7,593 nt of DNA from Chitinophaga pinensis (GTDB taxonomy: Bacteria; Bacteroidota; Bacteroidia; UKL13-3), in assembly GCA_945875195.1 (NCBI GenBank), contig CAMCJW010000136.1:1-7593 (forward strand), written 5' to 3'. Shown piece by piece: positions 1 to 6,826 of this stretch (the stretch's first letter is position 1; every line of letters starts with the position of its first letter). The notes under the pieces are model-generated. The model was not told where the DNA came from. It did not search any database and worked only from the letters and a program-made list of their open reading frames with translations. A program made the translations under genes and the position numbers.

Positions 1-12
1 ATTCATTGAGGC

Positions 13-46
13 AAAAATGTAGTTTATTATTCAATAAAAAAACTAC
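13..46 (-). terminator. Possible second intrinsic terminator downstream of bshA
   Basis: Read on the minus strand, 7-bp arms (GTAGTTT at 46-40 and AAACTAC at 25-19) enclose a 14-base AT-rich loop that can pair further. The hairpin is followed by ATTTTT (18-13). The arms are AT-rich, so the hairpin is weak. It lies about 170 bases past the bshA stop and could be a back-up terminator or belong to an unseen small transcript. Confidence 0.35.
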
Positions 47-182
47 CTCATGTATTCAATCCTATAAATAAAATTCAATGAAGGTAAAATCACCAGCAGT
101 AAGCGTAAACTAATTAGTATAAATAAAGGTTCTAAAGATTATTTACCTACTATGATACCAACTAACTTGGATGGTTTGTATG

Positions 183-206
183 AAAAAAGTTGCTGCCCAA
201 AGGCAG
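183..206 (-). terminator. Intrinsic terminator of bshA
   Basis: Seven bases after the bshA stop, the minus strand reads CTGCC-TTTG-GGCAG (206-193), a GC-rich 5-bp stem with a 4-base loop. CAAC and a run of six T (188-183) follow. This is a classic Rho-independent layout and marks the end of the bshA transcript. Confidence 0.75.
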
Positions 207-212
207 GAGATT

Positions 213-1340
213 TTAATATTTACTCAAAATTTCCTGGTAAAATGCTTCATATATCGGAACAATCTGATGTATGTCGAATTCTTTTGCTCTTTCCAAAGCA
301 TTGTATTTAAATAGCTTCAACCTAATAGGGTCTTCTAAAATATAAATAGCCTTTTCTGCCATACTTGCTACATCGCCTACATCGCATAAAAACCCAGTTT
401 TGCCATCCATATTTAACTCTGGTATTCCGCCTGCATTACTTGAAATTACAGGCAACTCACAGGCCATTGCTTCTAGGGCAGCTAATCCGAAACTTTCAGT
501 TTCGCTTGGCATTAAAAACAAATCACAAACCGATAATATTTCTTCTACCTGATTTTGTTTTCCTAAGAAAGTAACACTTTCACCTAAGTTCAATTCTCGG
601 CACAATTTTTCAATGTTAATGCGCTCCGGACCATCGCCAATTAACAATAACTTGGCTGGCATTTTCTTCTTAATTTCTGCAAAAACTTTTACTACATCAT
701 CAATGCGTTTTACCTTCCTAAAATTGGAGGTATGCACTATTAACATCTCACCATTGGGTGCAATGGCCGTTTTAAAATGCCCACGATTTTGCTTGCTAAA
801 CCTAGTAAAATCAATAAAGTTGGGGATAACCAATATTTCTCTGCATATATTTAATATGTTAAAAGTATCTTTCTTCAATGATTCAGAAACGGTTGTTACT
901 CCGTCGCTCATATTGATGCTGTACCTCACCACAGGTTCAAAACTGGCATCTTTGCCAACCAAGGTAATATCTGTACCATGAAGTGTTGTAATAACGGGTA
1001 TATGAATTCCTTCGGTTGCTAATATTTGCTTAGCTAATATAGCAGCACTGGCATGTGGTATCGCATAATGTACGTGCAGTAAATCTAGTTTCGCAGATTT
1101 TACCACATCTACTAAATGACTGGTTAATGCTGTTTCGTAAGGCGGAAAATCAAACAAAGGATAGTTACTTACATATACTTCATGGTAAAAAGTATTCTCA
1201 GTAAAAAAATCTAATCTTGCAGGTTGCTTATAGGTTATAAAATGTACTTTATGACCTCTTAAAGCTAAGGCTTTTCCTAATTCTGTTGCCACCACACCGC
1301 TACCACCGTAGGTTGGGTAACAAACAATTCCTATATTCAT
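213..1340 (-). CDS. bshA: N-acetyl-alpha-D-glucosaminyl L-malate synthase BshA
   Basis: BshA is a GT-B, GT4-family cytosolic glycosyltransferase. It joins GlcNAc from UDP-GlcNAc to L-malate, the first step of bacillithiol synthesis; BshB and BshC then complete this low-molecular-weight thiol, and neither is in the window. The 375-residue length fits the family. Visible marks are the N-terminal PTYGGSGVV glycine-rich loop (9-17), HVHYAIPHA (89-97), TTLHGTDITLVG (118-129), SNFRKVKRIDDVV (205-217) and the E-x7-E motif (E282 and E290) in SETESFGLAALEAM, which contacts the nucleotide-sugar in GT4 enzymes. The ATG at 1340 directly precedes the conserved start of the protein; no Shine-Dalgarno site is visible, as is usual in Bacteroidota. 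A hairpin terminator separates it from the upstream lipoprotein gene and another closes it, so it is probably monocistronic. Other GT4 enzymes are the only real alternative, and the N-terminal motif argues strongly for BshA. Confidence 0.95.
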   Translation of the reverse strand: MNIGIVCYPTYGGSGVVATELGKALALRGHKVHFITYKQPARLDFFTENTFYHEVYVSNYPLFDFPPYETALTSHLVDVVKSAKLDLLHVHYAIPHASAAILAKQILATEGIHIPVITTLHGTDITLVGKDASFEPVVRYSINMSDGVTTVSESLKKDTFNILNICREILVIPNFIDFTRFSKQNRGHFKTAIAPNGEMLIVHTSNFRKVKRIDDVVKVFAEIKKKMPAKLLLIGDGPERINIEKLCRELNLGESVTFLGKQNQVEEILSVCDLFLMPSETESFGLAALEAMACELPVISSNAGGIPELNMDGKTGFLCDVGDVASMAEKAIYILEDPIRLKLFKYNALERAKEFDIHQIVPIYEAFYQEILSKY

Positions 1341-1383
1341 ATTTAGTTTGTCTTCTTATGCTGATTTATAAAAAATCATTTTC

Positions 1384-1397
1384 ACAATTTCAATTGT
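1384..1397. repeat. Short AT-rich inverted repeat upstream of bshA
   Basis: ACAATT-TC-AATTGT is a perfect 6-2-6 dyad about 44-57 bases before the bshA start, between the preceding terminator and the gene. It could be a regulator site in the bshA promoter region, but AT-rich dyads this short arise easily by chance. I see no clear TAnnTTTG element in this gap. Confidence 0.25.
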
Positions 1398-1430
1398 ATC
1401 AATTATATTCTAATTGCTACCTACTTTTTA

Positions 1431-1457
1431 AAACAACCATTTTCGCTTAATGGTTTT
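1431..1457 (-). terminator. Hairpin terminator between lipoprotein gene and bshA
   Basis: On the minus strand, arms AACCATT (1455-1449) and AATGGTT (1441-1435) form a perfect 7-bp stem with a 7-base loop, extended by A/T pairs around one bulged base. GTTTTAAAAAG follows. It lies about 17 bases past the lipoprotein stop. The T-run is short and the other strand is also T-rich after the stem, so it may act in either direction. Confidence 0.55.
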
Positions 1458-1461
1458 AATT

Positions 1462-1477
1462 TTTGGTTCGAACCTAT
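1462..1477. repeat. 16-bp palindrome-centred repeat, copy 1
   Basis: TTTGGTTCGAACCTAT contains the perfect 10-bp palindrome GGTTCGAACC (1465-1474). An exact inverse-oriented copy of all 16 bases lies at 4935-4950. This copy overlaps the stop codon of the lipoprotein gene (1476-1474) and lies about 130 bases before bshA, ahead of the terminator hairpin. It could be a dimeric-regulator site or a dispersed intergenic repeat. Confidence 0.6.
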
Positions 1478-2742
1478 TGTAAGTCGGTATTTAAACGGTA
1501 CCTACAAACGCGGTTATTACCTTTATCACAAACAAATATATTTCTATTGTAGTAACAAATACCTGTTGGGTCTATTAAATTAAATGGCCCACTACCTTTA
1601 CCATCCGAACCACTGCCACCAAATGAAACAATAATTTGTTTTTTATAATTGCTATTAGCTGGCGGATTTACACCTTCAAATCCACCATTGGTAAAAATAA
1701 AAACAGAATCTTTTTCGCTATCAGTAACAAAAATATACCCACTGGCATCTGGGGCTACATAAATATCCTCAGGCTTTTTGAACCTAAAACTTTCATACAT
1801 AAACCTATCTGCTTTTGTTACATCAAAATTTAAAAATGCTGAATTTTCTCCATAGATAGTTCCTTGATCTGGATCTTCTGTTGCTACTACACTCAAAGCT
1901 CTGTATTCTAAATTCACATTTGGATCAGACAGTGCTAAAAAGAAATTCTTGGAAGTACTAATGCCCGAAAGCCTCTGGGGTGGACCCGCCAAGGTTGCAA
2001 TGCCACTTATGCCCACACTCGATTTAAGGCTGCTTTGATTTGGATTCAAATTAGTAGTAAAGCCTATATTTAAACCTGATGCATCAAAAATAAGTACGCC
2101 ATTATCTGGTCTAGCAAAACCCAATTGGTCGTTTCGTGGACCCGTTCTTGAAACATAAAGCGTATTGTCCCACAGAGTTGCCAAACCTGTAAATTGAACA
2201 GCTATGTCATCAGCACCTCTGAATGAAGTATTATTCCTACTTTCATCACAGGCATAATGTGTGAGTGTATCAATAAATTTTGGAGTGCCTGCTGCCAATA
2301 ATTCCATGTGATAAACTGCCGCAACATTGATAACTTTTGTGGCATCAGTATAAACCCTGCCTGCTACATATGTATGTAATCTTCTATCTTGAGTTATGTC
2401 TGTTGCACCAATAATATTTAATCTATAAACCAATTCCGATTTTTGATTATATATCAAAAGTTCATTGTCATTTATGTTGTTTTCATCATTATCAACCACA
2501 ATATAAATCAAATCATCATAACCAACAAATACATCTAAAGGCTTATTTACATTGTTTATAAATGGGTATAAAGGAACATAGCTAACATTGCTTGGCGCAA
2601 GGTTTGGGTCAATACTACCTTGTTGTAATACATCATCAACAGTATTGTTTTTTTTGCTTCCAAAAATAGAACAACTCTGTATTCCTACTATTCCAATAAG
2701 TAGTAATATCCCAAAAAGAAACTTAGATTTTACCTGATGCAT
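1474..2742 (-). CDS. Lipoprotein with NHL-like beta-propeller repeats
   Basis: This is a 422-residue secreted lipoprotein of unknown function. A lysine-containing start and hydrophobic stretch (8-20) lead to the lipobox IQSC, with lipidated Cys24. The residues after Cys24 (SIFGSKKNN) lack the acidic run of the Bacteroidota surface-export signal, so the sequence does not argue for surface display. The body looks like a beta-propeller. The C-terminal blade (389-415) has the NHL-type motif IFVCDKGNNRVCRYR, a second blade (323-351) reads IYVAPDASGYIFVTDSEKDS, and a weaker one is near 67-98. Such blades usually bind proteins or ligands. The ATG lies inside the last codons of the upstream barrel gene (13-base overlap), which implies translational coupling and perhaps a partnership at the outer membrane. 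The start is supported because the signal peptide begins directly at it. The lipoprotein call is firm; the propeller call is moderate. Confidence 0.78.
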   Translation of the reverse strand: MHQVKSKFLFGILLLIGIVGIQSCSIFGSKKNNTVDDVLQQGSIDPNLAPSNVSYVPLYPFINNVNKPLDVFVGYDDLIYIVVDNDENNINDNELLIYNQKSELVYRLNIIGATDITQDRRLHTYVAGRVYTDATKVINVAAVYHMELLAAGTPKFIDTLTHYACDESRNNTSFRGADDIAVQFTGLATLWDNTLYVSRTGPRNDQLGFARPDNGVLIFDASGLNIGFTTNLNPNQSSLKSSVGISGIATLAGPPQRLSGISTSKNFFLALSDPNVNLEYRALSVVATEDPDQGTIYGENSAFLNFDVTKADRFMYESFRFKKPEDIYVAPDASGYIFVTDSEKDSVFIFTNGGFEGVNPPANSNYKKQIIVSFGGSGSDGKGSGPFNLIDPTGICYYNRNIFVCDKGNNRVCRYRLNTDLQ

Positions 2743-3731
2743 ATTGAAAGTGTTAAACGGTGTATATTGCCCAAACGTGATTTATTGCTGAACCCATAAT
2801 CAAACCTAAAAACCCCAAAATTTCTTTGCATACGCATGCCAAATCCTGCTGTTGGGAAACTGTAACTTTCATCACTGCCAAATTCATAACCGGTTCTGGC
2901 AAAAAGTAAGTTGCGGTAATTATATTCTGCACCTGTTGCAAAGCTTTCATTGTTATCTGTTGGGTGATTCAATTGAGCCGCTAATGTTACAATATGCGTT
3001 GAATTGTGCAATGCATCTAATGCACCACCAATCCTAAAAACACTAGGTGCAGTTATCTCCGCGAAATTTGTAATGGTTTTTTCACCATTCATTTTTAAAA
3101 TAGTTACACTGCCATCAGGCGCTACATTCATTCCAAAATTACTAAATGAAACACCAAACTTGCTATTCATCAAACCTATATTGTAGGTTAATCCCAAATC
3201 AAATAGCACGTTGTTTACTCGCACATCAGCAATTCCTTCATGCGCCCATTTTCCATTTACCCCAAAACTAAAATTATCAGTTAAAATTTGTGCATACGTT
3301 AGGCCAATCAAGGTGTTGCTAACATTTACATTCCTGCCTGTGCCATAAGGTTGCCACTCGGTGGTTTCTTCCATAGTAGCATAATTCAATGATTGTACCT
3401 GCAAGCCCAAATATTTTAATTTACCAATATTTATTACCGCTCCAAAATAGTTAGCCGAAGAATTGGCGTAATACCTGGTGTGCGAAAGTTGAAAATTAAC
3501 CTTGCCTGTATCTACTTTAGTAATGCCTGCAGGGTTCCAATACATGGCCGAAACATCATTGGTAATGCCCACAACTGCTCCCGACATAGAGGTGGACCTG
3601 GCATCATTTGGTATTTTTAAAAATTGCATACCGCTTCCTCCTGTGCGCGAATTACCAAAAGTTGGCAAAATTTGAGCATTGGAAAGCACTGATAAACAAA
3701 CTAATAATGCAGCAAGTAGCCTTTTATACAT
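2730..3731 (-). CDS. PorV/PorQ-family outer-membrane beta-barrel protein
   Basis: This 333-residue protein is predicted to be an outer-membrane barrel of the PorV/PorQ type, distantly FadL-like. PorV acts in the type IX secretion system as a shuttle or attachment protein, but many Bacteroidota carry paralogues of unknown role, so I give no symbol. A signal peptide (basic start, hydrophobic core 5-16, cleavage after SNA19) is followed by the family's typical N-terminal region: FLKIPNDARSTSMSGA (37-52) and SAMYWNPAGI (61-70). Alternating aromatic/polar strands then run to the end, for example FGVFRFDYGF (305-314). The protein ends in LTLSICIR rather than the terminal aromatic residue preferred for BAM recognition. 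The stop overlaps the start of the lipoprotein gene by 13 bases. It follows thiL by 62 bases, which hold an AT-rich hairpin; I see no exact promoter consensus there. Confidence 0.85.
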   Translation of the reverse strand: MYKRLLAALLVCLSVLSNAQILPTFGNSRTGGSGMQFLKIPNDARSTSMSGAVVGITNDVSAMYWNPAGITKVDTGKVNFQLSHTRYYANSSANYFGAVINIGKLKYLGLQVQSLNYATMEETTEWQPYGTGRNVNVSNTLIGLTYAQILTDNFSFGVNGKWAHEGIADVRVNNVLFDLGLTYNIGLMNSKFGVSFSNFGMNVAPDGSVTILKMNGEKTITNFAEITAPSVFRIGGALDALHNSTHIVTLAAQLNHPTDNNESFATGAEYNYRNLLFARTGYEFGSDESYSFPTAGFGMRMQRNFGVFRFDYGFSNKSRLGNIHRLTLSICIR

Positions 3732-3771
3732 AGTGAGGCAAATTATGTAATTTCCTTTACAAAACAGAGCA

Positions 3772-3793
3772 CTTACAATAATTTATTGTTAAG
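3772..3793 (-). terminator. AT-rich hairpin directly after the thiL stop
   Basis: The base after the thiL stop begins CTTA-A-CAATA-AAT-TATTG-TAAG (3793-3772), a 9-bp stem with one bulged A and a 3-base loop. TGCTCTGTTTTG follows, only a weak T-rich tail. It could attenuate read-through into the barrel gene or protect the thiL 3' end. Low GC makes it a poor terminator. Confidence 0.35.
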
Positions 3794-4828
3794 TTAAAAT
3801 GCAGTCCATCCTTGAGCCTGCAAAGGATGCTTATTTCCACCTTTAGAAATCATGTTCATCCCTTCATTTGAATCCGTTACAAAACCAATAATGCTAAAAT
3901 CTGCATGGTGTTCTAATTTGCTAAAATCTTCTTGTTTAATTGTAAACAGTAACTCGTAATCCTCGCCACCACTCAAGGCACACATGGTAGGGTCTAAATC
4001 TAATTCACGCGCAAAATTATAGGTAGTTGGGTCAATTGGAATCTTTTCTTCATAAATAGTGATGCCCACATTGGAGCTTTTTGCCAAATGAAAACACTCG
4101 CTAGCCAAGCCATCACTAATATCCATCATGGATGTTGGATGTATGTTCAAGGTTTCTAAAATGGCAATGATGTCTTTGCGTGCCTCTGGCTTCAATTGGC
4201 GTTCTATGATGTAATCGTATCCAGATAAGTCGGGCTGAACCGACGGATTGTCTAAATAGACGCGCTTTTCGCGTTCCAGGAATTGGTAGCCACAATAAGC
4301 ACCTCCCAAATCACCGCTTACTACCAATAACTCATTTACTTTAGCACCATTTCTAAAACTCAAATCTTCTTCTTTTGCCTCTCCAATGGCTGTAATGCTT
4401 ATGGTTAAGCCTTGTTTGGCAGTGCTGGTATCGCCACCAATTAAATCAACTTGGTAGTTTTTGCAAGCCATTTGAATTCCTGCATATAGTTCTTCCACTG
4501 CTTCCAACGAAAACCTGCTCGACAAAGCTATAGAAACTGTAATTTGCTTGGGTTTGGCATTCATCGCATAGATATCACTCAAATTTGCCACCACAGCTTT
4601 GTATCCCAAATGTTTCATGGGAAAATAACTCAAATCAAAATGCACTCCTTCCACCAACATATCCGTTGATATCACGGTTTTATACCCTGGTGTTGGACTA
4701 ATAACCGCGGCATCATCTCCAACTCCGAGGTTAGTATTATTTACCAATTCAAAATTTTTAGTTAAGTGACTTATTAAGCCAAATTCACCTAATGTGCTAA
4801 TTTCAGTCCTCTGTGCATTTTCAAACAT
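3794..4828 (-). CDS. thiL: Thiamine-monophosphate kinase ThiL
   Basis: ThiL is a cytosolic enzyme that phosphorylates thiamine monophosphate with ATP to thiamine pyrophosphate, the last step of de novo TPP synthesis. At 344 residues it has the expected length, and the AIR-synthase-like motifs occur in order: GVGDDAAV (35-42, with acidic metal ligands), STDMLVEGVHFD (54-65), ANLSDIYAMNA (81-91), GGDTS (131-135), SGDLGGA (171-177), DISDGLASE (236-244) and SGGEDYELLF (286-295). No key residue is missing. The ATG at 4828 is the first possible one: an in-frame TAA sits four codons upstream, inside the promoter -7 element. That promoter ends four bases before the ATG, so the mRNA is probably leaderless or nearly so. 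No other thiamine gene is in the window. The neighbours are the barrel gene 62 bases downstream and a glycosyltransferase 127 bases upstream. Confidence 0.97.
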   Translation of the reverse strand: MFENAQRTEISTLGEFGLISHLTKNFELVNNTNLGVGDDAAVISPTPGYKTVISTDMLVEGVHFDLSYFPMKHLGYKAVVANLSDIYAMNAKPKQITVSIALSSRFSLEAVEELYAGIQMACKNYQVDLIGGDTSTAKQGLTISITAIGEAKEEDLSFRNGAKVNELLVVSGDLGGAYCGYQFLEREKRVYLDNPSVQPDLSGYDYIIERQLKPEARKDIIAILETLNIHPTSMMDISDGLASECFHLAKSSNVGITIYEEKIPIDPTTYNFARELDLDPTMCALSGGEDYELLFTIKQEDFSKLEHHADFSIIGFVTDSNEGMNMISKGGNKHPLQAQGWTAF

Positions 4829-4832
4829 CTTG

Positions 4833-4863
4833 CAAATTTACGCCATTTTTAGGTTCAGGCAAA
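4833..4863 (-). promoter_or_regulatory. Bacteroidota-type promoter of thiL
   Basis: The minus strand reads TTTG (4863-4860), 19 bases, then TAAATTTG (4840-4833). This is an exact match to the Bacteroidota primary-sigma consensus (-33 TTG and -7 TAnnTTTG) with normal spacing. Only CAAG separates it from the thiL ATG, so the start site should fall at or within a few bases of the A of the ATG. It makes thiL the start of a transcription unit that may continue into the barrel and lipoprotein genes. Confidence 0.75.
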
Positions 4864-4934
4864 TGTATACCTTGCTTTTTACACCTAGAAAGGCAAACCC
4901 AATCTTCACTTTTAGTTATTTCAAATAGGTATTA

Positions 4935-4950
4935 ATAGGTTCGAACCAAA
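4935..4950. repeat. 16-bp palindrome-centred repeat, copy 2
   Basis: ATAGGTTCGAACCAAA is the exact reverse complement of the copy at 1462-1477, with the palindrome GGTTCGAACC at 4938-4947. It starts five bases past the stop of the glycosyltransferase gene and lies about 115 bases before the thiL ATG, roughly 70 bases upstream of the thiL promoter. A shorter direct repeat, AATAGGT, occurs at 4924-4930 and 4934-4940. Confidence 0.6.
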
Positions 4951-4955
4951 TTCAA

Positions 4956-6002
4956 TTATTTTAACAATAGTGCCAATAGCGTAAATAAATTAGTATTTCC
5001 TTCTTGTTTATACTCAGCTAAGTTTTGTTGAAAGTGGGGTAAATCAAATAAAAACGACTTCAAGTTATCTGCACTTAACTCCTTAAAATGCCGGCCATAA
5101 CCCAGTTTATCTATATACGCTGCATTCATGTACTGTTCAAATTGATTGGCAATAGGGAAGGAGTAAATTGGTTTTTTAAGGTAAACTGCTTCACTAATAA
5201 ATGAAAAGCCACCATTGGCAATAACCGCTTTTGCGGAGGCAAAATCTGTAATAAATTGGGTTTCGCTAAAGGGTTTGTATTGCACATTTCCTTCTATTTT
5301 ATCTAAATTCATGCCATAAACAATGAAGTTTTCATTTGGGAGTTTTGCGAGTGTTTCTTGAACGGTTTTTAAGCTGCTCGATGTTTGATACATCAATAAA
5401 TGATTTTGCTGGCTCACCACCGCTTCTTCAATAGTTTTTCTTATGATGGGTGGCATAACACTCGTATTTTTCTTAATTACTTTTGCTTTAAAAAAGCTAG
5501 TTATAAAATAATGATTGCAGCTCGGAACCTTAGATTTTACAATCTGTTTAGCCAATCTGTAGTTTCCTTTTTCACCTTTTTCAATTGTTATGTCCAACTC
5601 ACACCTGTTCATTACCTGCATGTTGTCTATGCTAATCAATGGTAGCTTATGAAGCTTTGCAAAATAGAAAGAAAAACTCTCAAAATCTGTTATTACTAAT
5701 TGCGGTTTAAAATCCCTTTCTAGTTGCAATTGCTTACCAATATTATACACAAGATTCTTTCCAGCGTTTTTTAGGTTCAACATAAAAGTGCCAGTTTTCG
5801 ATACTTCAGCATTTTTATAAGCAAAATGAAAGCCCTTTATTTCTGTAACCCTTCCTGGAAAGCTCTTGTCCAGAAAAGTAAAAGCCCTTGAACTCGAAAC
5901 AACATGAACATCGTGCCCAATATTTAAAAGGTATTCAATGACCACTTTGCTTCTGGTAGCATGTCCCATGCCTTCTCCCGGCACTCCGTATAAAATTTGC
6001 AT
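4956..6002 (-). CDS. MJ1255/VC2487-type glycosyltransferase
   Basis: This is a 348-residue GT-B glycosyltransferase of the family typified by MJ1255 and VC2487 (TIGR00661-like), related to the MurG/UGT fold; donor and acceptor are unknown. The N-terminal motif GVPGEGMGHATRS (6-18) is the family's glycine-rich acceptor-side loop, DFES (106-109) ends a Rossmann strand, and ANGGFSFISEAVYLKKP (262-278) followed by QFEQ (287-290) is the C-terminal nucleotide-sugar site. There is no signal peptide or clear membrane helix, so it is cytosolic, perhaps membrane-associated. The ATG at 6002 leads straight into the first beta-strand (MQILYGVPG). It follows the PAP2 phosphatase gene by 15 bases and is almost certainly co-transcribed with it, which suggests a lipid-linked sugar or glycolipid substrate; that is inference from context only. 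No U-rich terminator follows it. Confidence 0.87.
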   Translation of the reverse strand: MQILYGVPGEGMGHATRSKVVIEYLLNIGHDVHVVSSSRAFTFLDKSFPGRVTEIKGFHFAYKNAEVSKTGTFMLNLKNAGKNLVYNIGKQLQLERDFKPQLVITDFESFSFYFAKLHKLPLISIDNMQVMNRCELDITIEKGEKGNYRLAKQIVKSKVPSCNHYFITSFFKAKVIKKNTSVMPPIIRKTIEEAVVSQQNHLLMYQTSSSLKTVQETLAKLPNENFIVYGMNLDKIEGNVQYKPFSETQFITDFASAKAVIANGGFSFISEAVYLKKPIYSFPIANQFEQYMNAAYIDKLGYGRHFKELSADNLKSFLFDLPHFQQNLAEYKQEGNTNLFTLLALLLK

Positions 6003-6017
6003 AATTTATTGGTTCAA

Positions 6018-6788
6018 TTATTTTAAGAATTTTTTATGGGTAATCAAATGCCTTGTAATATCTACATACAATAGCAGTCCAGCAATAAACACTCCCATCA
6101 ATGCTCCGGCTGTTACATCTATAATACTATGAGCTCCTAGTGCCACTCTAGATACGCCAATTCCCGTTGCCCATACAAAAGGTAAATAATACAATTTTCT
6201 GAGGTTCACATTTTTGGTATTGTGTAAAATGCCAAATGAAAATATCATGGCCAACAAAAATGCATTAAAAGTATGTCCGCTAGGAAAAGAATAACCACCT
6301 TCAAGCACCCAATGTTGCAATACTTGCGGATCTATATTGTTAAATAGTTCAGGCTTATTAACTGTTTGCCCGCCAAAGAATGCTATTCGTTCATCCTTGC
6401 TAAGCTGGTATAATGAATCAACCAAAGCATTCATTTGCAATCTGCTCAACATTTCATGGTGACTAGGGCGTTCGAGCTTTAACAAAGGCTTTGTATACTT
6501 TTCATTAATGGCAGCAAAGGTTCCAATAATTAAAGCCAATCCAACAAATGCCTTTCCAAAAATCACAAGCTTATTTTTCCACCCAATTTCTTGCACCGTA
6601 TATAAAACACATGCCACAATAACGCCAATCGTTGTGCCAACAGTTCCCCCAGATTGCGTTAAATAATAAGCAATATTTGTCCACCAGCTATTGCAAACCG
6701 TTGCGCTAAAGCCTAAGTTGAATGTCCAAATTATCGCCCAAAGAACAATTGAACTGAATAAACCAAGTTGCAGTATTTTTTGAACCAT
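6018..6788 (-). CDS. PgpB-like PAP2 membrane phosphatase
   Basis: This integral inner-membrane lipid phosphatase of the PAP2 superfamily has 256 residues and about six membrane helices (roughly 5-24, 48-66, 74-95, 172-189, 198-215 and 223-243). All three catalytic motifs are intact: C1 K-x6-RP (K100, R107, P108), C2 PSGH (169-172) and C3 SR-x5-H-x3-D (S213, R214, H220, D224). His172 and His220 should be the proton donor and nucleophile. The length and the ~60-residue C1-C2 spacing resemble E. coli PgpB, which dephosphorylates phosphatidylglycerophosphate and undecaprenyl pyrophosphate; the active site would face the periplasm. Lipid A phosphatases share these motifs, so the substrate is undecided. 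The start at 6788 gives a sensible first helix. The gene begins 38 bases after paaD, across a T-rich gap, and is followed after 15 bases by the glycosyltransferase. Confidence 0.93.
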   Translation of the reverse strand: MVQKILQLGLFSSIVLWAIIWTFNLGFSATVCNSWWTNIAYYLTQSGGTVGTTIGVIVACVLYTVQEIGWKNKLVIFGKAFVGLALIIGTFAAINEKYTKPLLKLERPSHHEMLSRLQMNALVDSLYQLSKDERIAFFGGQTVNKPELFNNIDPQVLQHWVLEGGYSFPSGHTFNAFLLAMIFSFGILHNTKNVNLRKLYYLPFVWATGIGVSRVALGAHSIIDVTAGALMGVFIAGLLLYVDITRHLITHKKFLK

Positions 6789-6826
6789 AAATTATGTGAA
6801 AACATCATTTAAATAAAAAAAATAAA

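Noticed and set aside
68..310. A plus-strand frame open for about 80 codons, with an ATG at 152 giving about 53 residues (MIPTNLDGLYEKSCCPKAG...).
   Set aside because: It runs antisense through the bshA terminator and 3' end, has no recognisable domain and no leader, and is short enough to be chance. A protein search of the 68-230 part would settle whether it is a gene remnant.
365..981. Plus-strand open frames of 60-122 residues opposite bshA, and similar ones opposite the barrel, glycosyltransferase, PAP2 and paaD genes.
   Set aside because: They are antisense shadows of well-supported genes, with no recognisable motif or plausible start region.
1462..1480. The GGTTCGAACC repeat resembles a tRNA T-arm, so a tRNA or tRNA fragment was considered here and at 4935.
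   Set aside because: No acceptor, D or anticodon arms can be drawn around either copy, and one overlaps a stop codon.
2753..2950. A second minus-strand frame of 65 codons within the barrel gene.
   Set aside because: It lies wholly inside the supported barrel gene in another frame and shows no protein-like pattern.
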